NCBI GenBank assembly: GCA_965217565.1
Contig: CBDCIS010000006.1
Span: forward strand, 248,001 to 312,000
Length of the DNA: 64,000 bases
DNA from: CBDCIS01 sp965217565
Lineage (GTDB): Bacteria > Chloroflexota > Dehalococcoidia > Lucifugimonadales > CATOSD01
Reading direction: 5' to 3'
Positions 50,647 to 60,221 of this stretch are shown here, piece by piece. Every line of letters starts with the position of its first letter. Positions within the stretch are counted from its first letter, which is position 1. Position numbers and translations under genes: made by a program. The notes beneath the pieces are model-generated. The model worked only from the letters and a program-made list of their open reading frames with translations, searched no databases and had not been told where the DNA came from.

Positions 50647-51867
50647 ATGAACAACGTGAATCCCGGCCCGCTCGGTCTGGCGAACCTGCGCGTCATTGAC
50701 CTGACTCGGATGGCCCCGGGCGGCTTCTGCACGATGATTCTCGGAGACCTGGGAGCCGACGTCATCCGCGTCGAAGAGCCGGGCGGCGGGCGCATAGGAC
50801 GTTCACGCATGGGACGGGACAGTGAGCCAGACGAGAGGGAGCGGCGCCGGCGAGCGGCCTTCACCGCGCTCAACCGCAACAAGCGCAGCATTACGCTGAA
50901 CCTGAAGGTCCCGGAGGCTCAGCGGACCCTTCAGCGTCTTTGCGTGGACGCCGACGTGTTCATCGAGGGGTTTCGCCCCGGCGTCGTTAAGCGGCTGCGC
51001 TGCGACTACGACACGCTGAGCGAGATGAATCCGAGACTGGTCTATTGCTCCATCTCCGGGTATGGGCAGGACGGCCCCTACAAGAACCTGGTGGGCCACG
51101 ACATCAACTACATCAGCGCGGGCGGCGCGCTGGGCATCATCGGCGCGGAGGGCGGCCCGCCCACGATACCGTACAACATCATCGCCGACTACGCCGGCGG
51201 CGGTATGCAGGCGTCCATTGGCATCCTCTCCGCGCTCATGGCGCGCCAGCACACGGGCCGCGGGCAGTACGTTGACATATCCATGTCCGACGGCGTGGCC
51301 TACATGCTCGCGGCCTCGCTGTCCGACTACTTCGGCAACGGCACCGTGGCCCGGCGCGGCGTTATGAGCCTCAACGGCGGCGTCCCCTACTACAACGTAT
51401 TCGAGTGTAAGGATGGCAAGTTCCTCAGCATCGGCTGCATCGAACCCTGGTTCTGGGAGGCCCTGTGCGTCGCGCTTGGAAGGGAAGACTTCGTAGAGCA
51501 CGAATTCGACGCGGACCGATACCCGGAGATATTCGACGCCTTCCGCGAGATTTTCAAGACGCGCACGCGGGACGAGTGGTGGGATTACCTGCGCGACTCC
51601 GGTGACGTGGCAGTCGGCAGGATATATGGCATCGACGAACTGGCCGAGGACCCCCAGCTCCGGCATCGCCGCATGGTGGAAGAGGTCGGCGAAATCGACG
51701 GCGAGACGGTAAGGCAGGTCGGCATAGGCCCCAAGCTGTCGGACACGCCCGGCTCCATACGCAGCCTGGGCCCGGAGATCGGCCAGCACACGGACGAGAT
51801 TCTAAAGGAGATAGGTCTGAGCGCGGAAGAGATAGCCCAATCCCGCCAAAGTGGAGCCTTCGGCTAA
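50647..51867 (+). CDS. CaiB/BaiF family CoA-transferase
   Basis: 406 residues from ATG 50647 (GAGGAG upstream). LRVIDLTRMAPGGFCTMILG, GADVIRVEEPGGGRIG, NKRSITLNLKVPEA, YCSISGYGQDGPYKNLVGHD and GRGQYVDISMSDGVAYMLAA define a class III CoA-transferase. The expected catalytic aspartate lies in the GHD motif. Its closest relatives by motif are alpha-methylacyl-CoA racemase and CaiB-like enzymes, so racemase activity cannot be excluded. It is 39 bp downstream of the CaiB fusion gene and probably in its operon. Confidence 0.9.
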   Translation: MNNVNPGPLGLANLRVIDLTRMAPGGFCTMILGDLGADVIRVEEPGGGRIGRSRMGRDSEPDERERRRRAAFTALNRNKRSITLNLKVPEAQRTLQRLCVDADVFIEGFRPGVVKRLRCDYDTLSEMNPRLVYCSISGYGQDGPYKNLVGHDINYISAGGALGIIGAEGGPPTIPYNIIADYAGGGMQASIGILSALMARQHTGRGQYVDISMSDGVAYMLAASLSDYFGNGTVARRGVMSLNGGVPYYNVFECKDGKFLSIGCIEPWFWEALCVALGREDFVEHEFDADRYPEIFDAFREIFKTRTRDEWWDYLRDSGDVAVGRIYGIDELAEDPQLRHRRMVEEVGEIDGETVRQVGIGPKLSDTPGSIRSLGPEIGQHTDEILKEIGLSAEEIAQSRQSGAFG

Positions 51868-51911
51868 CCCCTACCGGCCAACTGAAAAGCTGACATACAG
51901 GCCAACTCGTC

Positions 51912-52991
51912 ATGCGGCACATAATTCACGCCGACTTCGACGCTTTCTACGCTTCCGTGGAGCAACTCGACAACCCTCGACTGCACGGCAAGCCCGTTGT
52001 CGTCGGGGGCAGTCCGGAGGGCCGTGGTGTGGTGGCGTCCGCGTCATACGAGGCGCGGCGATTCGGCGTTCGCTCCGCGATGCCAATGCGGACCGCGCTG
52101 AGGCTCTGTCCCGATGCCATCAGGACGCCTGCCAACTTCAACCGCTATCGTGAGGTGTCGCGCCAAGTGATGGAGATCTTTCGTGAGATTACGCCGCTGG
52201 TCGAGCCGCTCTCGCTGGACGAAGCCTACCTGGACGTCACCGCATCCGTAACGCCGCAGCGCGGGGCCAGCGACATCGCGGGCGATCTGAAGCATCGGGT
52301 GAAGTCCGAGCTTGGGCTTACCATCTCCGTAGGCGTGGCAACCAGCAAGTCGGTCGCCAAGATAGCCTCCGACTTCGACAAGCCCAATGGCCTAAAGATG
52401 GTTCCGCCAGGCTCCGAGCGGGACTTCTTGGCGCCGCTGGCGGTGGGCCTGCTGTGGGGCGTCGGCCCAAAGACGGTGGAGCGGCTTCACGCCGACGGGA
52501 TTCACACAGTCGGAGAACTGGCGTCGCAGCCGGAGGAGTGGTTCGCGCTCAGATTCGGAAAGACGGGGCCGCGGATGCGCTCGCTTGCATTGGGCGACGA
52601 CGAAAGTGAGGTTAAGGTCGAGCGTGAGACGAAGTCGATCAGCGCGGAGACCACACTGCCCCACGACACCGGTGACCCCGAGGCCTTGCGGGAGTTGGTG
52701 AGGCGGCTGAGCCACAACGTTGCGCGCGACCTCAACCGCAAGGCCCTGCGCGGGCGGACGGTCAAGCTCAAGCTGAGGCTTGCCGACTTCACCACGTTCA
52801 CTCGCCAAAAGACGGTTGCCGAACCCGTTGAATCCTCGGACGAAATCGCGCGGGCGGCCAGCGCTCTGCTCGATGCAGAACTGTTTCAGCAGAGGCTGTT
52901 TCGCCTCGTTGGAGTCGGCGTCTCAGGCTTCGACGACCAGCGACAGGAGCAACAAGAAGTGTTTCAACTGAAACTCGCAGGTTTCGAGTAA
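51912..52991 (+). CDS. dinB: DNA polymerase IV (Y-family)
   Basis: 359 residues. IIHADFDAFYASVEQLDNP (catalytic Asp pair and YASVE), the SYEARRFGVRSAMPMRTA steric region, and PLSLDEAYLDVTASV (third acid, SLDEAYLD) are diagnostic of Y-family polymerases. The helix-hairpin-helix VGLLWGVGPKTVERLHADGI and little-finger domain follow. There is no canonical C-terminal QLxLF beta-clamp peptide; the end reads VFQLKLAGFE, so QLKLAGF may serve. It performs error-prone translesion synthesis. No SOS box is obvious upstream. Confidence 0.93.
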   Translation: MRHIIHADFDAFYASVEQLDNPRLHGKPVVVGGSPEGRGVVASASYEARRFGVRSAMPMRTALRLCPDAIRTPANFNRYREVSRQVMEIFREITPLVEPLSLDEAYLDVTASVTPQRGASDIAGDLKHRVKSELGLTISVGVATSKSVAKIASDFDKPNGLKMVPPGSERDFLAPLAVGLLWGVGPKTVERLHADGIHTVGELASQPEEWFALRFGKTGPRMRSLALGDDESEVKVERETKSISAETTLPHDTGDPEALRELVRRLSHNVARDLNRKALRGRTVKLKLRLADFTTFTRQKTVAEPVESSDEIARAASALLDAELFQQRLFRLVGVGVSGFDDQRQEQQEVFQLKLAGFE

Positions 52992-53001
52992 GGAGAAGGG
53001 C

Positions 53002-54393
53002 ATGAACGAACTCATCTACAGGTCGGCGAAGTCGATTGCGAAGGGAATTCGCGACAAGGAGTTTTCAGCCGCTGAGGTCGTGGAGGCGCACCTGGCGCGC
53101 ATCGAAGAGGTCAACAGCAGGCTGAACGCCGTGGTGCAGTTCGCCTCGGACCGCGCGCGCCTCCGTGCGCGCGCGGCGGACGAGGCACTGGCTCGCGGTG
53201 ATATGCACGGCCCGCTGCACGGCGTTCCCATTACGCTGAAGGACTCGCTGGACACCGAGGGCGTCATCTCCACCGGCGGCACAATGGGGCGCGCCAAGTT
53301 CGTCCCGGAGCGGGACGCCACCGTGACGGCGCGCCTGCGCTCCGCCGGCGCAATCCTGCTCGGCAAGACGAACACGCCGGAGCTAACGCTGGCCGGCGAG
53401 ACGAACAACCTGGTTTACGGGCAAACGAACAACCCCTACGACCTCTCGCGAATGCCCGGCGGCAGTAGCGGGGGCGCGGGCGCGATCGTCGCGTCGGGAG
53501 GCTCGCCGCTGGATATGGGCAGCGACACCGGAGGCAGCATCCGCCTGCCCTCGCACTTCTGCGGAATCGCTGGAATCAAGCCCAACTCCGGCCGAGTGCC
53601 CAGAACGGGCCACATCGTGCCGTTCGGTATGGGCGCGGTGGATTCGCTAACTCAGATAGGCCCGATGGCGCGCTACGTCGAGGACCTCGCGCTCGCGCTG
53701 CCCATCATAGCCGGCCCGGACTGGCGCGACCCCGCCATCGTGCCGATGCCGCTCGGCGACCCCAACGACGTTGACGTAAGGACACTGCGCGTTGCCATGC
53801 ACACCGATAACGGCCTCATGTCTCCCACTAAGGAGACCGCGGATACCGTGAACGCCGCCGCGAAGGCGCTGTCCGAGGCCGGCGTGGCGGTCGAGGAATC
53901 TGTGCCGCCGGCATTGGCGCAGCTACCCGATTTCAACTCCAACTTGAGCAGCGGGGACGGGCGCGCCTGGACTCGAAGACTGCTCCAAAAGGCGGGCACA
54001 ACCGAGAGCCATCCCTGGCTGCAAAAGCGGCTGGACGAGGCAGAGGCTATCCCCACGCCCGACTTCACCGCATTGCTCGAAAAGGCCGACGCCTATCGCA
54101 GCGACATGCTCGCCTTCATGGAGAACTACGACGCGATACTCTGCCCCACAGCCGCCTTCCCGGCAACCGAGCACGAAGGCTCGTTCGATGAGAGCCGCAG
54201 CAAGGGTTTCACATACACGGGCGCGTACAACGTAACCGGCTGGCCCGGAGCAGTGGTTCGCGGCGGCACGTCGCCGGAGGGTCTGCCCATTGGCGTGCAG
54301 GTAGTCGCCCGCCCCTGGCGCGAAGACGTGGCCCTCGCCCTGGCCCAGCTCCTGGAGGCAGCCCTGGGAGGCTGGCAACGTCCTCCGCTCTAA
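53002..54393 (+). CDS. Amidase signature family protein
   Basis: 463 residues. The Ser-cisSer-Lys catalytic set is visible: ITLKDSLDTEG (catalytic Lys), and MPGGSSGGAGAIVASGGSPL with GSDTGGSIRLPSHFCGIAG. The length and pattern fit GatA/AmiE-like amidases, but the lack of gatB/gatC nearby argues for a general amidase hydrolysing an aliphatic or aryl amide. An AGGAG ribosome-binding site precedes ATG 53002, ten bases after dinB, and a cupin gene follows. Confidence 0.9.
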   Translation: MNELIYRSAKSIAKGIRDKEFSAAEVVEAHLARIEEVNSRLNAVVQFASDRARLRARAADEALARGDMHGPLHGVPITLKDSLDTEGVISTGGTMGRAKFVPERDATVTARLRSAGAILLGKTNTPELTLAGETNNLVYGQTNNPYDLSRMPGGSSGGAGAIVASGGSPLDMGSDTGGSIRLPSHFCGIAGIKPNSGRVPRTGHIVPFGMGAVDSLTQIGPMARYVEDLALALPIIAGPDWRDPAIVPMPLGDPNDVDVRTLRVAMHTDNGLMSPTKETADTVNAAAKALSEAGVAVEESVPPALAQLPDFNSNLSSGDGRAWTRRLLQKAGTTESHPWLQKRLDEAEAIPTPDFTALLEKADAYRSDMLAFMENYDAILCPTAAFPATEHEGSFDESRSKGFTYTGAYNVTGWPGAVVRGGTSPEGLPIGVQVVARPWREDVALALAQLLEAALGGWQRPPL

Positions 54394-54493
54394 CAAGATG
54401 CGGATAGAGCAAGAGTCCCTGCCTCTCTCAAAGCGAACGATGGGGCTAATGCCATGCGTCCGCAAATCAACGTCAGCCCGAAAGGATGCACAG

Positions 54494-54874
54494 GTGCAGA
54501 CGACACGGTTGCCCGACGAATACACCGTCCTCGCGCCGGACGGCTCAGAGATACGCGAGCTGGTGGCGGTCAAGGCTGGCAGCATGGTCCACTGCAAGCT
54601 CCCTCCGGACGTCGTGTCGATGGCCGTGAAACACCGCACAGTGGAAGAGGTGTGGTACTTCCTGCAAGGGTGTGGGGAGGTCTGGCGCGAAGACGGCGAT
54701 GGGGAGAAGACCGTGAAGGTGGAGCCTGGAGTGGCCCTGACCATAGACATGGGCGACCACTTCCAGTTTCGCAACTTGGGCAGCGAAGACCTCTGCTTCA
54801 TCATCGTCACTATGCCGCCCTGGAGCGGCAGTGAGGAGGCGGTCAGAGTCGAAGACCACTGGCCTCCCCCATAG
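54494..54874 (+). CDS. Cupin-domain protein
   Basis: About 126 residues from GTG 54494, preceded by AAAGGA; an ATG at 54398 would add 32 unlikely residues. The cupin fold is seen in MVHCKLPPDVVSMAVKHRTV then EEVWYFLQGCGEVWRE (motif 1 with H and E ligands) and DMGDHFQFRNLGSEDLCFII (motif 2 with His). It binds a metal and may be an isomerase or dioxygenase-like protein. The C-terminus contains PPWSGSEEAV, typical of the mannose-6-phosphate-isomerase-like cupins. It lies 100 bp after the amidase gene. Confidence 0.78.
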   Translation: MQTTRLPDEYTVLAPDGSEIRELVAVKAGSMVHCKLPPDVVSMAVKHRTVEEVWYFLQGCGEVWREDGDGEKTVKVEPGVALTIDMGDHFQFRNLGSEDLCFIIVTMPPWSGSEEAVRVEDHWPPP

Positions 54875-54886
54875 CGCCCGCGGCAA

Positions 54887-55828
54887 CTATTCGCCCAGGC
54901 GCGCGCCTACGAAGTCCTGGCGACCCCGCACGAATTCCCGCGCGCTAACCGCGGCACGTCCCTCGATCTTGAGCCGTGTGACTTCAAGAACGCCGCCACC
55001 CGTGCCGATGCCGATCCGGCCATCGGCGAGCAGCAACGTCTCTCCAGGAGCGGCGACCGGGGCCGGGGCGGACTCAGCCGCTGACGCCTCGATTATCTTG
55101 AGCGCCGCGCCGTGCCAGCTTGTGTACGCGCCCGGCCATGGGTGATAGGCCCGCGTCTGCCTTGCGATGCGCGCCGCCGGTTCATCCCACGCTATCCTGC
55201 CGTCCTCTTTCGACACGAGACGGGTCACGCTCGCAAGCGACTCGTCCTGGGATTGTGCATCAATCTCGCCTCGCTTCCAGCTAGGCAGGACTTCGACAAG
55301 CAGCGCAGCGCCCATCTCGAACAGGCGCGCCGTCAGGCCCTCGGCGGTCTCGCGTGGACCAATGAGAGTTTCTCTAGTCGCCAGCAGCGGCCCGGAATCC
55401 ATGCCCTGGTCCAACTTCATCACGGAGACCCCGCTAACGTCGTCGCCATTGAGAATGGCGGACACCACAGGCGATGGCCCGCGATACTTGGGCAGCAGCG
55501 AGGGATGAATGTTCAGACAGCCGAGCCGTGGCAGTGCGAGCATGTCGGCTGGCAGGAATAGCCCGTATGCCGCCACGACAATCACGTCGGGGGACAACCC
55601 CTCAATCTCGCGTCGGGCACGCTCGTCTCTCCTTAGAGAAGCGGGCTGCGACACCGCGAGGCCAAGCTTCAGGGCCGCCTGTTTCACGTGGGGAGCCGCA
55701 AGCCTCTTTCCTCTGCCAGCGCGCCTGTCGGGGCGAGTGTACACGCCAACAACGTCGTGCCCCGCTTCCACGAGCGCGGTCAACGCCGGGACGGAGAACA
55801 TTGGCGTTCCCATGAATACGATTCGCAA
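54887..55828 (-). CDS. fmt: Methionyl-tRNA formyltransferase
   Basis: 313 residues from TTG 55828 with AGGAGG upstream. RIVFMGTPMFSVPALTALVE, VVGVYTRPDRRAGRGKRL, the formyl-THF site NIHPSLLPKYRGPSPV with its Asn-His pair and the later aspartate in LDQGMDSGPLLA, and the C-terminal OB-like domain (GRIAWDEPAARI) are all present. It formylates initiator Met-tRNA using 10-formyl-THF. The gene is convergent with the cupin gene, leaving only 12 bp between their stops. No def gene is next to it. Confidence 0.95.
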   Translation of the reverse strand: MRIVFMGTPMFSVPALTALVEAGHDVVGVYTRPDRRAGRGKRLAAPHVKQAALKLGLAVSQPASLRRDERARREIEGLSPDVIVVAAYGLFLPADMLALPRLGCLNIHPSLLPKYRGPSPVVSAILNGDDVSGVSVMKLDQGMDSGPLLATRETLIGPRETAEGLTARLFEMGAALLVEVLPSWKRGEIDAQSQDESLASVTRLVSKEDGRIAWDEPAARIARQTRAYHPWPGAYTSWHGAALKIIEASAAESAPAPVAAPGETLLLADGRIGIGTGGGVLEVTRLKIEGRAAVSAREFVRGRQDFVGARLGE

Positions 55829-55866
55829 TTGACCTCCTACTAACGGACCAACTGAAACGCTCCCCC

Positions 55867-56448
55867 CTAGCATCCGCCGCCCGGCACGTCTCGGAAGCGG
55901 ACGCCGTCCCCAATGCCGATGCCGCGCCGCGCCGCTTCACCCGCGTTGATTTCCAGGTTGTATAGTGCGGGTTCGCTTGGGCTGTACCTCGGCAGATCGC
56001 TCTCCGGGGTTTCCAGTGGTGGGTTAGGCACGTCCCTGGTTATGTCCACGACTGTGCAGTCCTCGCCAATCCAGACGAAGTCCAGCGGAAAGCGCATTTC
56101 CCTCATCCAGAAGCTGGGGACATGAGCGTTCCGAAAGACGAACAGCATCCCCGTCCCGTCTGCCAGACTCTCGCGGTAGGACAGCCCCTCCGACCTTTCA
56201 TACGGACTATCGGCGACCTCCACTGGGAACGTGCCCTCACCTATCTCCACGTAGTGAAGCGGCGTCGAAAATACGGGCGCCGGCCGGCTGATTGGCGTGG
56301 GCGCCGGCTGACGCTCAGTGTCATCGTGGGCGCAGACGCCGGAGACAAGCGCGAGGAACACCGCCAGCGGAGGGTAGAGACAAGGCGCAACGCGTCCCTG
56401 CGCCGTCCGGCGAAAGAGCGAGTGAATGGCGTCAGGGCGAGCTATCAT
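55867..56448 (-). CDS. DUF192 family secreted or lipid-anchored protein
   Basis: 193 residues from ATG 56448, chosen because GAGGAA precedes it; GTG 56466 is an alternative. An N-terminal hydrophobic stretch (~28-45, VAPCLYPPLAVFLALVSGVC) looks like a signal peptide ending in VSGVC, a possible lipobox. The conserved DUF192 core is present: ADSPYERSEGLSYRESLADG, MLFVFRNAHVPSFWMREMRF, PLDFVWIG and a hydrophobic ...ARRGIGIGDGVRF tail. Function is unknown. It follows mutS2 by a few bases and ends 38 bp before fmt. Confidence 0.82.
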   Translation of the reverse strand: MIARPDAIHSLFRRTAQGRVAPCLYPPLAVFLALVSGVCAHDDTERQPAPTPISRPAPVFSTPLHYVEIGEGTFPVEVADSPYERSEGLSYRESLADGTGMLFVFRNAHVPSFWMREMRFPLDFVWIGEDCTVVDITRDVPNPPLETPESDLPRYSPSEPALYNLEINAGEAARRGIGIGDGVRFRDVPGGGC

Positions 56449-56469
56449 GCGCCACTTCCTCAACACGCC

Positions 56470-58995
56470 TCACGCCAACTCTACCGCTGTTGCCCCGTTG
56501 CCGCCGCGCTCCGGGGTCTCCCGCTCGAACGACCTGACCAACGAATGGTGGCTGAGGTGGTCTCTCACCGCGTCTCGCAGCGCGCCCGTGCCCCGTCCAT
56601 GTATGACGCGAACCGCGCCCAGCCCGTCCCTCACCGCGCTGTCCAGGAACTCCTCCAGGCGAATCAGCGCGTCAGCGGCTCGAAGACCCCGAAGGTCGAG
56701 CTCCGTGGTCCCCAGCGCCGGTCCAAGCTCGAAGCGCACCCCGGGTTCCTCGTCCTCCTGTACCGTCTCCTCTGTTCTCGAAAGGCGTCTGAGGTCGATT
56801 CGCAGGCGTACCTTGCCGATGTTGACCTCCGCTTCGCTGCCCTGCTCCGGCAACGAGACCACGCTGCCCTTCAGGTTGAGTCCTCGTATGTCCACGCTGT
56901 CGCCGATCTCTATCGGACGCTGCTCAACGGCCCTGCGCAACTGCGGAGTCGCGGGACGCACGTTCACTTCCTCCAACTCTCGCCTCACCTCGGCAATCCG
57001 GGCCTGCGCGTCTCCGGCGGCGTTGGCGGGGACGTCCCAGGAGAGGGCGGCGTCGATGCGCCGGAGCCTGCGCCTGGCGTCCTCATACTGCGCCAGCGCC
57101 TCCCTGCGCGTGCTGTCGAAAATTTCCTCTTGATGCGCCGCGAGATAATCCACCTGCGCCTCAAGCTCCCTTCTCACGGTCTCAGCCCTAGCGCGGGACT
57201 CTTCGGCTTCTTGCAGCCGCGTTTGCAGGCGTTGCCTGTCAGCCTGGAGCTCGTTCAGCCAGTCCTCGAATCTGAGGTGCTGCGGCTCCAATAGCGACTT
57301 TGCCCGCTCCATGATTTCATCGGACAGGCCCAAGCGCGACGCGACGGCCATCGCGTAGCTTCTGCCCGGTATGCCCATGGTGAGCGTGTAGGTCGGATCC
57401 AGGGACGAGGGTTCGAGTTGGACGCTGGCGTTCCTCATGGCAGGCGAGGCTTCGGCGTGAGTCGCCACGCTGCGGTGGTGCGTTGTGGCGATCGCGCTCA
57501 CGCCCATTAACGCCAGATGTTCGAGCACGGCCTTCGCCAACGCGGAACCCTCTTCTGGGTCCGTGCTGGTGCCCAGTTCGTCCAGCAGCACAAGCGAGGC
57601 GGGACTGACTTCTGCCAGAATCTCCACCACGTTGCGCATGTGGGAACTGAAGGTGGATACGGACTGCTCTATGCTCTGCTGGTCGCCAATGTCCGCGTAA
57701 ATGCCATCGAATACAGGCAACGAGCTGCCCTCATCGGCCGGCGTTTGCAGCCCCGACTGGTGCATCAGGGCGAGCAGACCCACGGTCTTCATAGCGACCG
57801 TCTTGCCGCCCGTGTTCGGCCCCGTGATGACCAGAGCCGACCAGTCCGGCCCGAGGCTGACATTGATTGGAATGGCAGACCTGCCCAGCAACGGATGCCT
57901 CGCTCCTAGCAGCCGCAACGACATGTCGAACACTTCCGATGCCCCATCATCCTGCCGCCCGGCGCGTCTGGACGGGAGCGAGATTCCGCGAATCGAGATG
58001 CTGTAACGCGCCCTTGCGAGAACGAAGTCCAGCCTTGCGGCAAGCTCGTCGCCCCGACGGATGTCCTCGGCCAGTTCGCCGACGAGAGTCGAGAGGTCGC
58101 GCAGCACCCTCAGCGTCTCCCGCTGCTCTTCCAACGCGAGCTCACGCCAGTCGTTGCCCATGTCCACGGTGGCGAACGGCTCTATGAACAGTGTGGCGCC
58201 GGTGTTGGATGCGTCGTGCACGATGCCGGGCACGCGGCTGCGCATCTCGGACTTGACGGGAACGACGACTCTCTCGTTGCGTGTGGTGATGATCGGCTCT
58301 TGCAGGGCCTCCTGGCCCGCCGCGGAGCGAATGAGACTTTGCAGCGTGCGCGTCACGCGGTCATACGCCTGCTGCGCCTGCCGCCTCACGGCGCGGAGCG
58401 TGGGCGTGGCGTCGTCGGCCACCTCGCCACGCGCGTCTATCTTCTTCCTGATTTGACGACGCAGCTCCTGCAGCTCAGGAATTCCCTCCACAATGTCCGC
58501 AAGCATCGGGAGCTTGCCCCGCGACCGCAGCACGGCGGCGCGAGCCCGTCGATGCACCTCAAGCGAGTCGGCCACCGCCAGCAGCTCAGCGCCGCTCAGC
58601 ACGCCGCCGATGCCGGCCCGCGCGACCAGATCCGACGTATCGACTGCCGAGTGTAAATCGACCTCGCCGACCAGTTGCAGCAGCGCCAGCCCCTCTGCGG
58701 TCTCCTGCTGAAGCTCCTCCACCTCCATGCGCCGGTACGACGGCGTCATGGTAAGCGCGAGTTGCCGCGCCAGGAAGAAAGTGACACGATTCGCCACGTG
58801 CTGCCGCACCTGGTGAAAGTCCAGCAGCCGAAGCGCCCTGTCACGCAGGCCATCGGCCTCCGGTTCCTCCAACTCCTGACTCTCAGCCTCCAGTCCTCCC
58901 GCCTCTTTAAAGGAACCGGGTCGAAGGCCATCGCCTATGCCTGAGTTGCCGCCCGCGCCAGACCATTGATATTCCCCCAAAAACTCCTCCAACAT
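56470..58995 (-). CDS. mutS2: MutS2-type endonuclease/ATPase with Smr domain
   Basis: 841 residues from ATG 58995. The ABC-type ATPase domain has LVITGPNTGGKTVAMKTVGL (Walker A), STFSSHMRNVVEIL (signature-like), LVLLDELGTSTDPEEGSALA (Walker B) and IATTHHRSVAT (His switch). A long coiled-coil (~515-625) follows. The C-terminal Smr domain carries LDLRGLRAADALIRLEEFLD and VRVIHGRGTGALRDAVRDHL (DxH nuclease). It differs from MutS in lacking the N-terminal mismatch-recognition domain, and acts on recombination intermediates or stalled ribosomes. Confidence 0.94.
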   Translation of the reverse strand: MLEEFLGEYQWSGAGGNSGIGDGLRPGSFKEAGGLEAESQELEEPEADGLRDRALRLLDFHQVRQHVANRVTFFLARQLALTMTPSYRRMEVEELQQETAEGLALLQLVGEVDLHSAVDTSDLVARAGIGGVLSGAELLAVADSLEVHRRARAAVLRSRGKLPMLADIVEGIPELQELRRQIRKKIDARGEVADDATPTLRAVRRQAQQAYDRVTRTLQSLIRSAAGQEALQEPIITTRNERVVVPVKSEMRSRVPGIVHDASNTGATLFIEPFATVDMGNDWRELALEEQRETLRVLRDLSTLVGELAEDIRRGDELAARLDFVLARARYSISIRGISLPSRRAGRQDDGASEVFDMSLRLLGARHPLLGRSAIPINVSLGPDWSALVITGPNTGGKTVAMKTVGLLALMHQSGLQTPADEGSSLPVFDGIYADIGDQQSIEQSVSTFSSHMRNVVEILAEVSPASLVLLDELGTSTDPEEGSALAKAVLEHLALMGVSAIATTHHRSVATHAEASPAMRNASVQLEPSSLDPTYTLTMGIPGRSYAMAVASRLGLSDEIMERAKSLLEPQHLRFEDWLNELQADRQRLQTRLQEAEESRARAETVRRELEAQVDYLAAHQEEIFDSTRREALAQYEDARRRLRRIDAALSWDVPANAAGDAQARIAEVRRELEEVNVRPATPQLRRAVEQRPIEIGDSVDIRGLNLKGSVVSLPEQGSEAEVNIGKVRLRIDLRRLSRTEETVQEDEEPGVRFELGPALGTTELDLRGLRAADALIRLEEFLDSAVRDGLGAVRVIHGRGTGALRDAVRDHLSHHSLVRSFERETPERGGNGATAVELA

Positions 58996-59248
58996 ATCCT
59001 CACAATCTTAACACACACCTCTAAAGCGGCAACCACTTCACAGATGCCCGCAAGCCCGTCAGTCCCTGGCAAGCGAAACCAGAGTCAGCGCCATACCACG
59101 ACAGCACACACACTCTATCAGCAGCAAGTCTGATTCTCACAACGCTTCCACTAAACACTCGCCCGCCATAATTCCAAAATACTGACTCTGACAACCCGCC
59201 ACCCTTTCTCCCTCCACCACTCAGATGCTATACTTCCCAGCGTCTGCT

Positions 59249-60163
59249 ATGAGAGAACGACTAACTGTAAGGGTTCCCGCCACGACCGCCAACATGGGCC
59301 CCGGCTTCGACTGCCTGGGGATGGCTTTGGATGTCTGGAATAGCGTCAGCGTCGAGCCAAGCTCCTCCGGCCTCGAGATCATCGTGGAAGGAGAGGGCGC
59401 GGACTCCCTGCCAACCGATGCCTCCAACCTGATGTACAAGGGCTTTTGCTTGCCTTTCGACGGGCTTGGAAAGCCCGTTCCGAGCGTCAGGATGACCTGC
59501 CACAACGAGATTCCCCTTGGCCGGGGACTCGGCAGCAGTTCGGCGGCCGCGGTCGCAGGTCTGCTCGCGGGCAGCGAGATGTGCGGCGCGTCCCTTTCGC
59601 TCCAGAGGCTGTTGGAGCTTGCCGCCGAAATCGAGGGCCATCCCGACAACGCCGCGCCCGCTCTGCTGGGTGGATGCCAGGTAGTCGTGCGAGAGAACGG
59701 CGCGCTTATCGCCGCCTCCGTGCCCGTGCCCGACGACCTGATGGCGGTGGTGTTCGTGCCGGACGTGCCCATGCCAACCGCGCAGGCGAGAGACCTGCTC
59801 CCCCTTGACGTTGACAGGGGCGACGCCGTGTATAATATAGGCAGGGTTGCGCTGCTCGTCAGGGCCTTCGCCACGGGCGACCTGGCGCACCTGGACGTCG
59901 CCACGGGCGACCGGATGCATCAGCCAGCCCGACAGGCGATATTCCGCCCGATGCGGAACATCTTCCGCGCCGCCCTCGACGCCGGAGCGTTGGGGGTGTT
60001 CCTGTCAGGCGCGGGTTCCAGCGTGCTCGCGCTGACTCGCGGCCGGGAGTACACCATCGGCTACGAGATGGCGGACATAGCGGCCAAGTCCGGCGTCGGT
60101 GGCTCAATGCTGATAACGAAGCCGGCAGGCAAGGGCGCTCACGTTGACGACAACACAGACTAG
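59249..60163 (+). CDS. thrB: Homoserine kinase
   Basis: 304 residues from ATG 59249; the ATG at 59225 would place a TATACT -10 box (59229-59234) inside the coding region, so it is not used. The message may have a very short leader. GHMP-kinase motifs are VPATTANMGPGFDCLGMAL, the ATP loop PLGRGLGSSSAAAVAG, EGHPDNAAPALLGG, and the C-terminal FLSGAGSSVLALTR. It phosphorylates homoserine in threonine synthesis. lysC follows 58 bp downstream. Confidence 0.92.
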   Translation: MRERLTVRVPATTANMGPGFDCLGMALDVWNSVSVEPSSSGLEIIVEGEGADSLPTDASNLMYKGFCLPFDGLGKPVPSVRMTCHNEIPLGRGLGSSSAAAVAGLLAGSEMCGASLSLQRLLELAAEIEGHPDNAAPALLGGCQVVVRENGALIAASVPVPDDLMAVVFVPDVPMPTAQARDLLPLDVDRGDAVYNIGRVALLVRAFATGDLAHLDVATGDRMHQPARQAIFRPMRNIFRAALDAGALGVFLSGAGSSVLALTRGREYTIGYEMADIAAKSGVGGSMLITKPAGKGAHVDDNTD

Positions 60164-60221
60164 ATTCTTCCCGCCCCTTGCACCGGGTGGAAGAGAACCT
60201 CCACGGGAGTTGAATAGGTAG

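Noticed and set aside
51868..51911. SOS box upstream of dinB
   Set aside because: No palindromic LexA-type sequence is present in the 44-bp gap, and dinB probably reads through from the CoA-transferase gene.
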